From Paenibacillus sp. FJAT-26967 (lineage in GTDB: Bacteria > Bacillota > Bacilli > Paenibacillales > NBRC-103111): a DNA stretch of 64,000 bases. Shown piece after piece: positions 33,958 through 42,840 of this stretch (positions are counted from its first letter, which is position 1; the number at the start of each line of letters is the position of its first letter). The stretch lies in the NCBI RefSeq assembly GCF_001541095.1, contig NZ_LMXH01000002.1, positions 820,671-884,670 on the forward strand, in the 5' to 3' direction. A model generated the notes under the pieces. The model was not told where the DNA came from. It saw only the letters and a list, made by a program, of their open reading frames with translations, and made no database searches. The position numbers and the translations under genes were made by a program.

Positions 33958-33979
33958 TTAACTGTACCGATACAGTTAA
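33958..33979. promoter_or_regulatory. palindromic operator in the nat/mocR divergent gap
   Basis: TTAACTGTA-CCGA-TACAGTTAA, nine perfect pairs, placed just upstream of TATAAT (33989-33994) of the MocR transcript. It occupies the -35 area, as expected for an activator or autoregulator site. Confidence 0.7.
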
Positions 33980-34030
33980 GAAATGATTTATAATAAATAA
34001 AGATGAGGGGGGAGTTATCTGAGAAAATAC

Positions 34031-35374
34031 ATGTCATTTCTTTCCGATCTCGAGCAGAAAATTACGGAAGGACATTACGGCCCCGGTCAGAGGCTGCCTT
34101 CCGTCCGCAGTGCGGCGAAGCTCTATGGATGCAGCGTCAGTACTATTACACGAACCTATGCGGAACTGGAGAAAAAGCATGCCATTTATTCGGTACCGCA
34201 AAGCGGATATTACGTGGTAGGTAAATCGGAAGAAGAATCGGACATAAAAGAGAGTACCCCAATTGATTTTGCCTCGGCGCTGCCGGATATAAATGTATTT
34301 CCCTATTTGGACTTCCAACATTGCTTGAACAAGGCGATTGATACCTACAAGTCTCAATTGTTCACGTATGGGGATGTGAATGGGCTGGAAAAGCTCCGGT
34401 ACACGCTATCCTCGCATTTGGCGGGCGATCAAGTGTTTGCGGACCCCAAGCAGATCGTGCTAACGTCGGGAGTTCAGCAGGCACTGGGTATTTTAGCGAA
34501 GATGCCGTTTCCGAACGGGAAATCGGTTATCCTCCTAGAGCAGCCCAGTTACGATATTTATATGAGGTTTCTTGAAGAGGAAGGCATACCGGTATGCGGA
34601 ATTGCCCGTACAGCGGATGGGATTGATTTGCATGAATTGGAAGAGAGATTCAAATCAGGCGGGATTAAGTTTTTCTATACCATGTCCAGGTATCATAATC
34701 CACTCGGAACCACGTACAGCGTTCAGGAGAGGAAAACGATAGCCCGGCTGGCCGGCAAATACAACGTGTATATTGTAGAGGACGATTATATGGCTGATTT
34801 GGGCGGAAATCTGAGGTTTGATCCGATCTATGCATACAACCGGACTTCTCATGTCGTTTATTTGAAAAGCTTCTCGAAGATCGTTTTTCCGGGCTTACGG
34901 CTGGGCGCGGTTGTATTGCCGGAAAGCTTGCTTAAGAGGTTCCACGACTGCAAAAGATATGCGGACACCTCACTATTATCGCAAGCGGCACTTGAAGTGT
35001 ACATCAAGAACGGAATGTACGAGCGCCATAAGCACAAAATATCCGGCCAATATAAGGAACGAATTCGCGCTTTGAATGAAGCGGTCGAGCGGTACAATGA
35101 GAAAGGTATTATTGGAGTATCTAACGTTAATTCGGGTATGTACATACAGTTTAAACTGCCGCAAACCGTAAACCTTGAACGGCTGATCAAACGGCTCGCA
35201 GCGAGAAACATCCGGGTTGTCTCCGGGAAAGGATTTTATTTAACCACGTACCTGAAGCGGGAAAAGTTTCTGCGGATTAGCGTGTCACGTGCGCAGCCGG
35301 CTCAAATCGACGATGGAGTCCGTGCAATCTTCGAAGAGGTGGGGCTTGAAGTATCCAGTCCTCACTTAACTTAA
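34031..35374 (+). CDS. MocR-type (GntR-HTH + aminotransferase-fold) regulator
   Basis: 447 residues counted from ATG 34031; an in-frame CTG at 34019 with ggggggag six bases upstream would add RKY, typical of the family, and may be the true start. HTH GPGQRLPSVRSAAKLYGCSV / ITRTYAELEKKHAIYSVPQSGYYV (about 15-65). The PLP-binding aminotransferase class I fold follows, with SGVQQALGIL, HNPLGTTYS, VEDDYMADL and Schiff-base Lys in YLKSFSKIVFPGLRLG. MocR proteins sense amino-acid-like or PLP ligands. Likely controls itself and/or nat via the palindrome. Confidence 0.92.
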   Translation: MSFLSDLEQKITEGHYGPGQRLPSVRSAAKLYGCSVSTITRTYAELEKKHAIYSVPQSGYYVVGKSEEESDIKESTPIDFASALPDINVFPYLDFQHCLNKAIDTYKSQLFTYGDVNGLEKLRYTLSSHLAGDQVFADPKQIVLTSGVQQALGILAKMPFPNGKSVILLEQPSYDIYMRFLEEEGIPVCGIARTADGIDLHELEERFKSGGIKFFYTMSRYHNPLGTTYSVQERKTIARLAGKYNVYIVEDDYMADLGGNLRFDPIYAYNRTSHVVYLKSFSKIVFPGLRLGAVVLPESLLKRFHDCKRYADTSLLSQAALEVYIKNGMYERHKHKISGQYKERIRALNEAVERYNEKGIIGVSNVNSGMYIQFKLPQTVNLERLIKRLAARNIRVVSGKGFYLTTYLKREKFLRISVSRAQPAQIDDGVRAIFEEVGLEVSSPHLT

Positions 35375-35383
35375 TTACTTCTG

Positions 35384-35405
35384 CTTTGATTGGAATCAAA
35401 GCGCA
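35384..35405. terminator. convergent hairpin
   Basis: GCTTTGATT-GG-AATCAAAGC between the MocR and GDPD genes. Confidence 0.65.
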
Positions 35406-35407
35406 TT

Positions 35408-36400
35408 TCAATTCCCTTCGTTCTGATACAGCGGGGCAATGCGGTCTATCCGGTTCGTCCAGATCCCGCCCGTAAAGCCGCCGGGGAGGCGCTCTATATC
35501 TTGGGGAGTATCAAATCCGCTTGAGAAATCGCTGCCGCTCCCTCCGACAACAATAACGCGGGTGTTAGCCCGATCCATCCGGTTCAGCAACCGGTCCGGC
35601 CATCCCCACAGCCAAGGGGCGATTTTCTCGGGTATGTGCAGCTGCGTATTCTCGCAAGCGGAAGGTACATATCCTGTCCACCCGGCAGCCAGGTAGGGCA
35701 GCAGACAGCTTTTCATCGTTGCCAGAGACATGACCCGGATACCGGGGAGGCTTGATTGAAGGGTGCCGATAGGCTCATCGCCGCCGTACACGGTTAGCTG
35801 TTGCAGGCGATTATCCGGCAAAGTCTCCAGATAACGGGCTAAATGACCCCCTTCTTGCGGGTCATTGCTTTTTATATGAATCAGCAATGGCTTATCCGGA
35901 AAATAGGCAAGAACTTCTTCAAGCGACGGCATTAATCCTATTCCTTTTCCTCGAAACGGATAGGTCTGTCCTTGATCTGCGGTATACCCGTATCCGATGT
36001 CCATTTTCTTTAATTCCGCCAGAGTAAAGTCACCGACCTTGCCTTGCACGTTGGTCCGGCAGTCCAGTGTCCAGTCGTGAAATACGGCAAATTGTCCGTC
36101 TTTGGTAGGCTTGATATCCAGTTCAACGATGTCTGCCCCGGCTTCAAAAGCAGCTTTCATAGATGGAATCGTATTCTCGAGGAAAGGATGCTCAGGTTCA
36201 TAAATCCGTTCAGCCGTACAGGTATCACCCGTGATTCCCTCCATCGAAAAGGTCTGTGCAAGACCACGGTGAGCGAGAAGAAGAGGGTCTCCGCTGCGCT
36301 GTTCCGTAAACAAAGAACTATTATTCAAATAAATAAAGACGAAAAGCAGAAGAAGAAAAAGTGCGAGCTTGCTCTTGATTATACGTATGAATCGTTTCAC
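35408..36400 (-). CDS. glycerophosphodiester phosphodiesterase family protein
   Basis: 330 residues from GTG 36400 (ggagggaattaaga). N-terminal signal anchor (LALFLLLLFVFIYL), then the GDPD TIM barrel: LLLAHRGLAQ (catalytic His), FLENTIPSMKAAFEAGADIVELDIKPTKDGQFAVFHDWTLD split as ENT, ELD and HD motifs. Hydrolyses glycerophosphodiesters or, in exported relatives, teichoic acid products. The insertion between HRG and ENT (about 25 residues, two Cys) is longer than usual. Confidence 0.9.
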   Translation of the reverse strand: MKRFIRIIKSKLALFLLLLFVFIYLNNSSLFTEQRSGDPLLLAHRGLAQTFSMEGITGDTCTAERIYEPEHPFLENTIPSMKAAFEAGADIVELDIKPTKDGQFAVFHDWTLDCRTNVQGKVGDFTLAELKKMDIGYGYTADQGQTYPFRGKGIGLMPSLEEVLAYFPDKPLLIHIKSNDPQEGGHLARYLETLPDNRLQQLTVYGGDEPIGTLQSSLPGIRVMSLATMKSCLLPYLAAGWTGYVPSACENTQLHIPEKIAPWLWGWPDRLLNRMDRANTRVIVVGGSGSDFSSGFDTPQDIERLPGGFTGGIWTNRIDRIAPLYQNEGN

Positions 36401-36542
36401 TCTTAATTCCCTCCGTAATCCAACCACCATTTCTTCTACTATAACGTATTGAAAAGAATAAATCAGGCACAGAGACGATACACAATGGATTCAATCGTTT
36501 ACGTGTCACAGAGAACAGATCCAATCAAGGAGGTGCATTCAA

Positions 36543-37445
36543 GTGACATTGCAGCAACTGAAATATGTGATCGAGGCGGCAAACCGGGGATCAATGAATG
36601 AGGCGGCGAAGCGCTTATTTATCTCACAGCCCAGCTTGTCGAGTGCCATCAAAGATCTGGAGGAAGAGCTTCAGATTGTGATTTTTGAACGGACGAATAA
36701 AGGGATTTCCCTATCCGTGGAGGGGGCGGAGTTTCTGGGGTATGCCAGACAGGTCATCGAACAGGCCGAGCTGCTGGAAAGCCGCTATCTGGGCGCCAAA
36801 CCCTCTCCGCAGCATTTCTCGGTGTCGACGCAGCACTATGCTTTTGCGGTGAATGCCTTTGTGCATCTGGTTAGGGAATACGGGCAAGAAGAATACGAGT
36901 TTGCTTTGCGTGAGACCAAAACATCTGAAATTATCGAAGATGTGAAAAGTATGCGCAGTGAGATCGGAATCTTATATCTTAATGATTTCAATTCGAAAGT
37001 CATCCATAAGCTTCTTAAGTCCGCCAGTCTTGAGTTCCACAGTTTATTTACGGCGAAGCCTCATATCTTCATCAGTATTCATAATCCGCTCGCCAAGCAA
37101 TCCATGGTAACCATCGATCAGCTGCATCATTATCCGTACTTGTCGTTTGAACAGGGAGAATACAATTCCTTTCATTTCTCCGAGGAAATTCTCAGTACGC
37201 TTTCACATCCCAAAAGCATCCGGGTCAATGACCGGGCTACGCTCTTTAATCTGCTGATCGGATTGAACGGATATACCATCTCTACCGGAGTGCTCAGCTC
37301 TGATTTAAATGGCAATGACATTATTCCAGTTCCTCTGGACTGCGACGAAACGATTAAAGTCGGCTGGATTTGTCATAAAAACATCGCGTTGTCCAAGCTT
37401 GCCCTGACTTATGTAGAGGCCTTGAAGCAAGCCACGGCTAATTAA
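36543..37445 (+). CDS. LysR family transcriptional regulator
   Basis: 300 residues from GTG 36543 (aaggaggtgcattcaa). HTH LQQLKYVIEAANRGSMNEAA / LFISQPSLSSAIKDLEEEL; the C-terminal periplasmic-binding-like domain follows. CysB/YwfK-like branch by appearance. It lies 117 bp upstream of, and in the same direction as, a YxjG-type methionine enzyme gene, so it may regulate sulfur amino acid metabolism. Confidence 0.9.
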   Translation: MTLQQLKYVIEAANRGSMNEAAKRLFISQPSLSSAIKDLEEELQIVIFERTNKGISLSVEGAEFLGYARQVIEQAELLESRYLGAKPSPQHFSVSTQHYAFAVNAFVHLVREYGQEEYEFALRETKTSEIIEDVKSMRSEIGILYLNDFNSKVIHKLLKSASLEFHSLFTAKPHIFISIHNPLAKQSMVTIDQLHHYPYLSFEQGEYNSFHFSEEILSTLSHPKSIRVNDRATLFNLLIGLNGYTISTGVLSSDLNGNDIIPVPLDCDETIKVGWICHKNIALSKLALTYVEALKQATAN

Positions 37446-37562
37446 TCTACTTGTTATAGCCTTAGGTTATATCTAGATATAGTTATTTGGAGTTACGTTA
37501 TAACTGAACATTCGTGATATCTTTCTAGTAACAAATAGGAATGACAAAAGGAGATAACACGA

Positions 37563-38699
37563 ATGAGCAATCTAACGCATACGGCATCACAAAGAACGGT
37601 AACACCTTTCAGATATGATACGGTTGGCAGTTTTCTGCGTCCCCAGGCGCTTAAGGAAGCGCGGAGCAAATTCCAGAATAATGAGATCTCTGCCGGTGAA
37701 TTGAAGAGGATTGAAGATGAAGAGATTATCAAGCTGGTAGAGAAACAAAAGTCAGTCGGGCTAAAAGCAGTTACGGATGGCGAGTTTAGACGCTCCTGGT
37801 GGCATCTTGATTTTATGTGGGGCCTGGACGGTGTGGAAAAGGCGCTTGTCGAGAAAGGTTATCAGTTCCAGGGAGTTGAGACCAGAGCGGAGACGGCCCG
37901 TTTGACCGGCAGAATCGGATTTTCCGCACATCCGTTTGTCGAGCACTTCAAATTTCTGAAAAGTGCTGCTGGTGAAGAAATAATCGCACGCCAGACAATT
38001 CCTGCACCTGCGCAATTTCTGGCCGAGCTGCAGCGTGCAGAGAACAAAGCGAGTACGTATGCTTACTACAGCAGTACGGATGAGCTCGTAGCGGACATCG
38101 CGAGCGCCTACAATGCCGCCATCCGCGCTTTCTACGAAGCAGGCTGCCGCAGCCTGCAGCTTGATGACTGCACGTGGGGAATGCTTTGCGATAAGAATTA
38201 CTGGGAAGCCAGACAAGAGGAGGGGATCGAGGCAGCTGAAATCGCGAAGCTCTATGCACGTGTTAATCAAGAAGCGATCACAGGCCTTCCCTCCGATCTC
38301 ATTATTACCACTCATGTGTGCCGCGGGAACTACCATTCCACCTGGGCATCCTCGGGCGGTTATGAGCCGGTAGCGGAAACTCTTTTTGGAATCGATCACA
38401 TAGACGGTTATTATCTGGAATTCGATACAGACCGTGCAGGTGATTTTGCACCGCTGAAATATCTGAAAGATCAGCAGGTTGTGCTCGGACTGTTCTCCTC
38501 CAAAACAGGCGAGCTGGAAGAGAAGAAGGAAATCATCGACCGGATCAGGGAAGCTGCGAAGGTCGTGGATCTTAATCACATTTGTTTGAGTTCGCAATGC
38601 GGATTCGCTTCCACGGAAGAAGGCAATATTTTGACGGAAGAAGAGCAGTGGAACAAACTTGCTTTCATCAAAGAAATTGCCGAGGAAATTTGGAAATAA
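37563..38699 (+). CDS. YxjG/YxjH-type cobalamin-independent methionine synthase family protein
   Basis: 378 residues, the single C-terminal-type barrel of MetE. N-terminus RYDTVGSFLRP, VTDGEFRRSWWHLDF, LQLDDCTW. Zinc ligands: His and Cys in ITTHVCRGNYHS and Cys in CLSSQCGFAS, with Glu in YYLEFDTD. Likely methyl transfer to homocysteine from an alternative donor such as S-methylmethionine or a small methyl compound. No S-box riboswitch is seen upstream. RBS aaaggagataacacga. Confidence 0.88.
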   Translation: MSNLTHTASQRTVTPFRYDTVGSFLRPQALKEARSKFQNNEISAGELKRIEDEEIIKLVEKQKSVGLKAVTDGEFRRSWWHLDFMWGLDGVEKALVEKGYQFQGVETRAETARLTGRIGFSAHPFVEHFKFLKSAAGEEIIARQTIPAPAQFLAELQRAENKASTYAYYSSTDELVADIASAYNAAIRAFYEAGCRSLQLDDCTWGMLCDKNYWEARQEEGIEAAEIAKLYARVNQEAITGLPSDLIITTHVCRGNYHSTWASSGGYEPVAETLFGIDHIDGYYLEFDTDRAGDFAPLKYLKDQQVVLGLFSSKTGELEEKKEIIDRIREAAKVVDLNHICLSSQCGFASTEEGNILTEEEQWNKLAFIKEIAEEIWK

Positions 38700-38793
38700 G
38701 CGGGACATTCCAGCATTAACTTGTTAACTCAGCTGTATAGGTCGGAAGGCAAGGACTCTTGAGCAAGATTTTCCACAGTCCCACCGAAATCCC

Positions 38794-38824
38794 AAAACCA
38801 CGCTATTGAAGCGTGGTTTTTGTT
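38794..38824 (+). terminator. intrinsic terminator
   Basis: AAAACCACGC-TATTGAA-GCGTGGTTTT then TTG. Nothing else is seen in the gap 38700-39044. Confidence 0.9.
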
Positions 38825-39044
38825 CTGGCAAGAAGACTAATCATATCCCAAATCCCGCTGAATCCGATCATCCGTTAAAGCGAAAAGATAGTGAGCAGCC
38901 CCGATCAAATGGCGAGAATGATTTTGCGGTTATTATCCTTGTCCAAAGGAAAATAGGAATCAAATATGTTAAATTAAATAGTATGAGTTTATTGGAAGAC
39001 GTTGTCTTTATAACCAGCAAGATTACCGGCAGAAGGAGGTTGCT

Positions 39045-39458
39045 ATGGGTCATTCATTAAAAGCTTCGGATCTCGAAAAAATGATTTTTAATAAGAAATA
39101 TTGGCAGTATACCGGTGGTGATGTGGATCTTTTCGTAAAAGGGAATGAAAAAGGGCCGGATGGGCATTATCTGGCAATGGCGCAGGATATTGTTTCGAAT
39201 ATGGATACTCATATGGAATCTGCGGTGGGTTTCCTCAAGAACTTCTTAAAGCTGGAAGGCGAGTGGTCTCTATATACCGCAGACTTCGGTTGCTGCTACA
39301 GCTCCGTATCGCATGATTTCGAGTTCACGATTGAATTCGAGGAGCCGGGAGATCCTTATAAATTCGTCTATACCTATTTTGTGGTGAGTTTTGATATCCA
39401 GAAATCCGGAAGGGAACCCTATGTGAAACCGCAGCGCATTGAAATCGGTTTCAGGTAA
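39045..39458 (+). CDS. hypothetical protein
   Basis: 137 residues, soluble, aromatic-rich beta pattern (WSLYTADFGCCYSSVSHDFE, YKFVYTYFVVSFDIQ). ATG 39045 has agaaggaggttgct upstream, so the start is secure. Not recognised; the compact acidic fold with many Tyr/Phe would suit an immunity-type protein but that is a guess. Confidence 0.65.
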   Translation: MGHSLKASDLEKMIFNKKYWQYTGGDVDLFVKGNEKGPDGHYLAMAQDIVSNMDTHMESAVGFLKNFLKLEGEWSLYTADFGCCYSSVSHDFEFTIEFEEPGDPYKFVYTYFVVSFDIQKSGREPYVKPQRIEIGFR

Positions 39459-39557
39459 TCCTGAATTTTTAACCTTAGGTTAATAAAAATTGATTTAAAG
39501 CAGGAATTTGTCCTATACTGTTGTAATAATTAAAGACAAATAGCCGGGAGGATTGTT

Positions 39558-40787
39558 ATGACTTTTGAATCCAATCTTGATAAATATGCGGATCTTGCCG
39601 TGAAGGTAGCGGTAAACTTACAGCCGGGGCAAGACTTATGGATTAACGCGCCTATTCATATGCCGGAGTTCGTGCGGCTGATCACGCGCAAGGCTTATGA
39701 GGCGGGAGCCAAACATGTACATATCGAATGGCAGGATGAAATTTGTACTCGGATTAAATACGAACATGCGCCAGAGGAAGCATTCGAAGAATATCCAGCC
39801 TGGAGAGTGAAAGCACTTGAGGATAATGCTGAGAACGGCGGCGCTTACCTGTTCATTGAATCCGGCAATCCTGAGCTGCTGAAGGATGTGGACGGCAAAC
39901 GCGTTGCAGCCTTCTCCAAATCAGCAGGCACGGCACTGGCCAAATGGAGAACTTATATGACCTCTTACAAGATGACCTGGTCAATTATAGCCGCGCCTTC
40001 GGCAGAATGGGCGAAGAAAGTATTTCCTGGCGTAAGCGAAGAAGAAGCTATCCGTGCTTTGTGGGAGGCGATTTTCAAGGCAACCCGGGCAGATCAGGAT
40101 AATCCGGTGAAGCTCTGGGGAAATCACAATGATGTTCTTAGCAGCAAGCGCGAAGAGTTATCTGCCAAGCAGTACAAGAAGCTACACTACCGGGCTCCCG
40201 GAACGAACCTGACTGTCGAATTACCTCACAACCATATTTGGAGAGGCGGAACGGCTAATAACGCGAAAGGCGAAATCTTCAATCCGAATGTTCCGACGGA
40301 AGAAGTGTTCGTATCCCCTCATCGGGCAGGTACAAGCGGAATCGTCCGCAGCACGAAGCCTCTGAGTTTTCAAGGCAAGCTGATTGAAAATTTCTCCTTA
40401 ACATTTGAAAATGGCCGTGTTGTAGACTTCCAGGCGGAGAAAGGCTATGACGCTCTCAGTACGATGCTTAACATCGATGAAGGTGCACGCTACCTGGGCG
40501 AAATTGCACTGGTTCCGGACGATTCTCCGATATCGAACTCTAATCTCATTTTCTATAACACATTGTTTGATGAGAATGCCTCCTGTCACCTGGCAATCGG
40601 CCGCTCATTCGCCTTCTGCGTAGAAAACGGCACGTCGATGTCGCCCGAAGAACTGCATCAAGCGGGACTTAACGATAGTCTGACGCACGTCGACTTTATG
40701 ATTGGATCACCTGATATGGAAATTGACGGAGAGCTTGCGGACGGTACGCTGGAGCTGATCTTCCGCAGCGGCAACTGGGCGGTTTAA
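39558..40787 (+). CDS. M29 family aminopeptidase
   Basis: 409 residues. Characteristic N-terminus LDKYADLAVKVAVNLQPGQ, and metal-site segments NIPTEEVFVSPHR-like (NVPTEEVFVSPHRAGTSGIV), GARYLGEIALVPDDSPIS, ENASCHLAIGRSF and LTHVDFMIGSPDM. Same family as AmpS/PepS; broad-specificity removal of N-terminal residues in the cytoplasm. RBS gccgggaggattgtt. Confidence 0.92.
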   Translation: MTFESNLDKYADLAVKVAVNLQPGQDLWINAPIHMPEFVRLITRKAYEAGAKHVHIEWQDEICTRIKYEHAPEEAFEEYPAWRVKALEDNAENGGAYLFIESGNPELLKDVDGKRVAAFSKSAGTALAKWRTYMTSYKMTWSIIAAPSAEWAKKVFPGVSEEEAIRALWEAIFKATRADQDNPVKLWGNHNDVLSSKREELSAKQYKKLHYRAPGTNLTVELPHNHIWRGGTANNAKGEIFNPNVPTEEVFVSPHRAGTSGIVRSTKPLSFQGKLIENFSLTFENGRVVDFQAEKGYDALSTMLNIDEGARYLGEIALVPDDSPISNSNLIFYNTLFDENASCHLAIGRSFAFCVENGTSMSPEELHQAGLNDSLTHVDFMIGSPDMEIDGELADGTLELIFRSGNWAV

Positions 40788-40831
40788 TCCGGCTTCGTAA
40801 TGTCAAAGACAGATAACTCTGCAGAACAGGA

Positions 40832-40860
40832 GAAGCCTGATGAATCAGGCTTTTCTTCTT
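40832..40860 (+). terminator. terminator of the aminopeptidase gene
   Basis: AAGCCTGA-TGAA-TCAGGCTT followed by TTCTTCTT. It lies inside the longest frame of the next gene, supporting the later start at 40890. Confidence 0.8.
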
Positions 40861-40889
40861 GTGCGGATCCAAATATAGGAGGGAAACTA

Positions 40890-41483
40890 TTGCCCCGTAA
40901 CCCCGAGAAAGATCATCAGCTGAGAGAGCTGAGGAAACAACAAATTTTGCAAGCTGCCTTACAGGTTTTTTTCCGTAAAGGGTACAGCGGCGCCAAGGTA
41001 AGTGAGATTGCATCGGAAGCTGGAATCAGCCATGCGAATCTGTACAACTTTTACAAGTCCAAAGATGAGATGTACGAAGCCCTGCTGGATTATGTACAGG
41101 ATTTCTATGGTCAATTGACTATCGAAGCTTCAAGGCAGTCCGGCTCTGCGAAAGAAAAGCTGCTTTGGCACTGCCGGCATCTGCTTAATTCCTCCGTCAA
41201 AGCTGAATATATTTATCTCATTGTGCAGACGCCTTCTTCAGATTCCATACCGGAGAACATCCGGACCAAAGCTGCTGCCAAAGCCCGTGAGAACTTGGAG
41301 CCGTTAATCCGGATCATGCGGGAGAGCCATACGGAAGGTAAGGCCGTGTCAGATCAGCCCGAAATGATGGCGTTATGTTATTTGTCTTTGATCGAGGGCT
41401 TGGCGGTAAGCCGTTTTCGCGGATTCGGAGAGCTTTGCCAACCGCTGCCGGAGGAAGTCGTGCGTTTCTTTATAGCCGATTAA
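40890..41483 (+). CDS. TetR family regulator of the adjacent sulfate-ester locus (inferred)
   Basis: 197 residues from TTG 40890 (ataggagggaaacta). HTH QQILQAALQVFFRKGYSGAK / VSEIASEAGISHANLYNFYKSKDEMYEALL. The C-terminal half resembles YcdC/TetR_C domains. Immediately downstream lies a promoter with an inverted repeat, the start of the dioxygenase-sulfatase-transporter genes, so I infer it represses them. Confidence 0.88.
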   Translation: MPRNPEKDHQLRELRKQQILQAALQVFFRKGYSGAKVSEIASEAGISHANLYNFYKSKDEMYEALLDYVQDFYGQLTIEASRQSGSAKEKLLWHCRHLLNSSVKAEYIYLIVQTPSSDSIPENIRTKAAAKARENLEPLIRIMRESHTEGKAVSDQPEMMALCYLSLIEGLAVSRFRGFGELCQPLPEEVVRFFIAD

Positions 41484-41509
41484 AGGCTGTCTGATGAAAT
41501 AAAAAAGAA

Positions 41510-41538
41510 TTGACAGAGCTGTTGCCGCTTGTTAAAAT
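41510..41538 (+). promoter_or_regulatory. sigma-A promoter of the sulfate-ester genes
   Basis: TTGACA (41510-41515), 17-bp spacer, TAAAAT (41533-41538). Confidence 0.75.
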
Positions 41539-41552
41539 CAGTGCACAGGCTG

Positions 41553-41570
41553 ACAGATTGATCGTTCTGT
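41553..41570. promoter_or_regulatory. operator-like inverted repeat
   Basis: ACAGA-TTGATCGT-TCTGT just downstream of the -10, of the size and position of a TetR-family operator. Confidence 0.5.
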
Positions 41571-41640
41571 ATTTTTTTAAATCATTATTCCTAGTTATCT
41601 TATAGGGATATATGAATATTGAGGATCCACCAGATCACTG

Positions 41641-41680
41641 GAGATTCAACGAATGGTTAATCGTTGTGTCTCTTTTTTTA
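41641..41680 (+). terminator. leader terminator upstream of the dioxygenase gene
   Basis: GAGATTCAACGA / TCGTTGTGTCTC hairpin with a TTTTTTT tail, between the promoter at 41510 and the gene start at 41715. It would stop the transcript before the coding region unless relieved; it could alternatively be the terminator of the TetR gene. Confidence 0.75.
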
Positions 41681-41714
41681 TACCCAAAACCAAATGAGTC
41701 TGGAGGAATTGAGA

Positions 41715-42644
41715 ATGAGTGAAACGATTATTGCCGTAGAACGTCCATTGAATCTGCCCTACCGCAAGAGGGGCCGTACCGGTCCATACGTGCTAAACCG
41801 TCTGCCGGCGGGAACTGAGGAGAAGCCCTACACTTTATTTACTGTAAAACCGCTCGGTCCGATTATCGGAGCAGAAATCGAAGGCGTTGATCTGAGGATT
41901 CCGCTTACAGATGAATTGAAAGAAGAATTGAACCGGGCGCTGCTGGAGTGGAAAGTGATTTTCTTCCGCAATCAGCCGATTACATCGGAGCAGCATTTGG
42001 ATTTGGCCCGCAAATGGGGGGATCTGGAGACCCATCCTTTTATCCCGCAAGGAGATGTGGAAGAAGTCGCGCGTTTTACTAAGAACGAAAAAGCGGTCGG
42101 CTACGAAAACGTCTGGCATAGTGATGTTTCGTGGAGGCTGAACCCGGCACTCGGCGCGATTCTGCGCCTGGTTGAAGCGCCGCCTGCCGGAGGGGATACG
42201 CTTTGGGCTGATATGGGGGCTGCTTATGATAATCTGCCGGATGAAGTCAAGGAGCGCATTGAAGGGCTTACTGCCATTCACGATTTCACCCACGCCTTTG
42301 GCCGTCACTTGCCGGAAGAAGCGCTCGCTGCGAAACAAATCGAGTTTCCTGCAGCGGAGCATCCTGTCGTCCGTACTCACCCGGAAACCGGGCGGAAGAC
42401 ATTGTTCGTGAACACGGCCTTCACAACTAAGATCGTAGGTTTGGAGCAGGAAGAAAGTGAAGAACTGCTGCAATATCTGTTCAAGCAGGCACATGCTCCT
42501 GAATATCAAGTCCGTTTTCATTGGGAGCCGGACTCCCTCGCTTTCTGGGATAACCGTGCGACTCAGCATTACGCGGCTTCCGACTATTTCCCGAACCGCC
42601 GCCAAGTAGAGCGCGTTTCCATTGTGGGGGACCGTCCTTATTGA
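41715..42644 (+). CDS. TauD/TfdA family Fe(II)/2-oxoglutarate dioxygenase, AtsK-like
   Basis: 309 residues from ATG 41715 (ctggaggaattgaga). Iron ligands His135 and Asp137 in VWHSDVSW and His285 in NRATQHYA; the 2-oxoglutarate Arg is in the following RRQVERVS. Family members oxidise sulfonates (taurine) or alkyl sulfates (AtsK), releasing sulfite or sulfate. With an arylsulfatase and a transporter next to it, sulfate-ester use is the best guess; taurine is less likely because no taurine ABC transporter is present. Confidence 0.9.
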   Translation: MSETIIAVERPLNLPYRKRGRTGPYVLNRLPAGTEEKPYTLFTVKPLGPIIGAEIEGVDLRIPLTDELKEELNRALLEWKVIFFRNQPITSEQHLDLARKWGDLETHPFIPQGDVEEVARFTKNEKAVGYENVWHSDVSWRLNPALGAILRLVEAPPAGGDTLWADMGAAYDNLPDEVKERIEGLTAIHDFTHAFGRHLPEEALAAKQIEFPAAEHPVVRTHPETGRKTLFVNTAFTTKIVGLEQEESEELLQYLFKQAHAPEYQVRFHWEPDSLAFWDNRATQHYAASDYFPNRRQVERVSIVGDRPY

Positions 42645-42840
42645 ACAAACCAGTCCAATTAAGCAGAGCTCCAAAGCGGCTGCCGGCGGACGATCTGACC
42701 ACTTTACAGCTTACTAACTTAATAGTATGAGAGCAGATCAGATCGCAGCCTTACTTAAGTGAAAATGGATAGAGCTTAAAATAAAGTTTGCTTTTAAATA
42801 CATACAGGTAACCAGAGTTGACAAGGAGGTATTCTTTATC

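Noticed and set aside
34003-34224. 73-residue frame at the MocR start
   Set aside because: Out of frame with the conserved GntR HTH, which is clearly in the frame of 34031.
38806-39060. 84-residue frame upstream of the hypothetical gene at 39045
   Set aside because: Begins in a terminator hairpin and lacks an RBS; overlaps the well-supported start at 39045.
41641-41714. SAM-I riboswitch or cysteine T-box upstream of the dioxygenase
   Set aside because: None of the conserved core blocks of SAM-I or T-box elements is present; only a terminator is seen.
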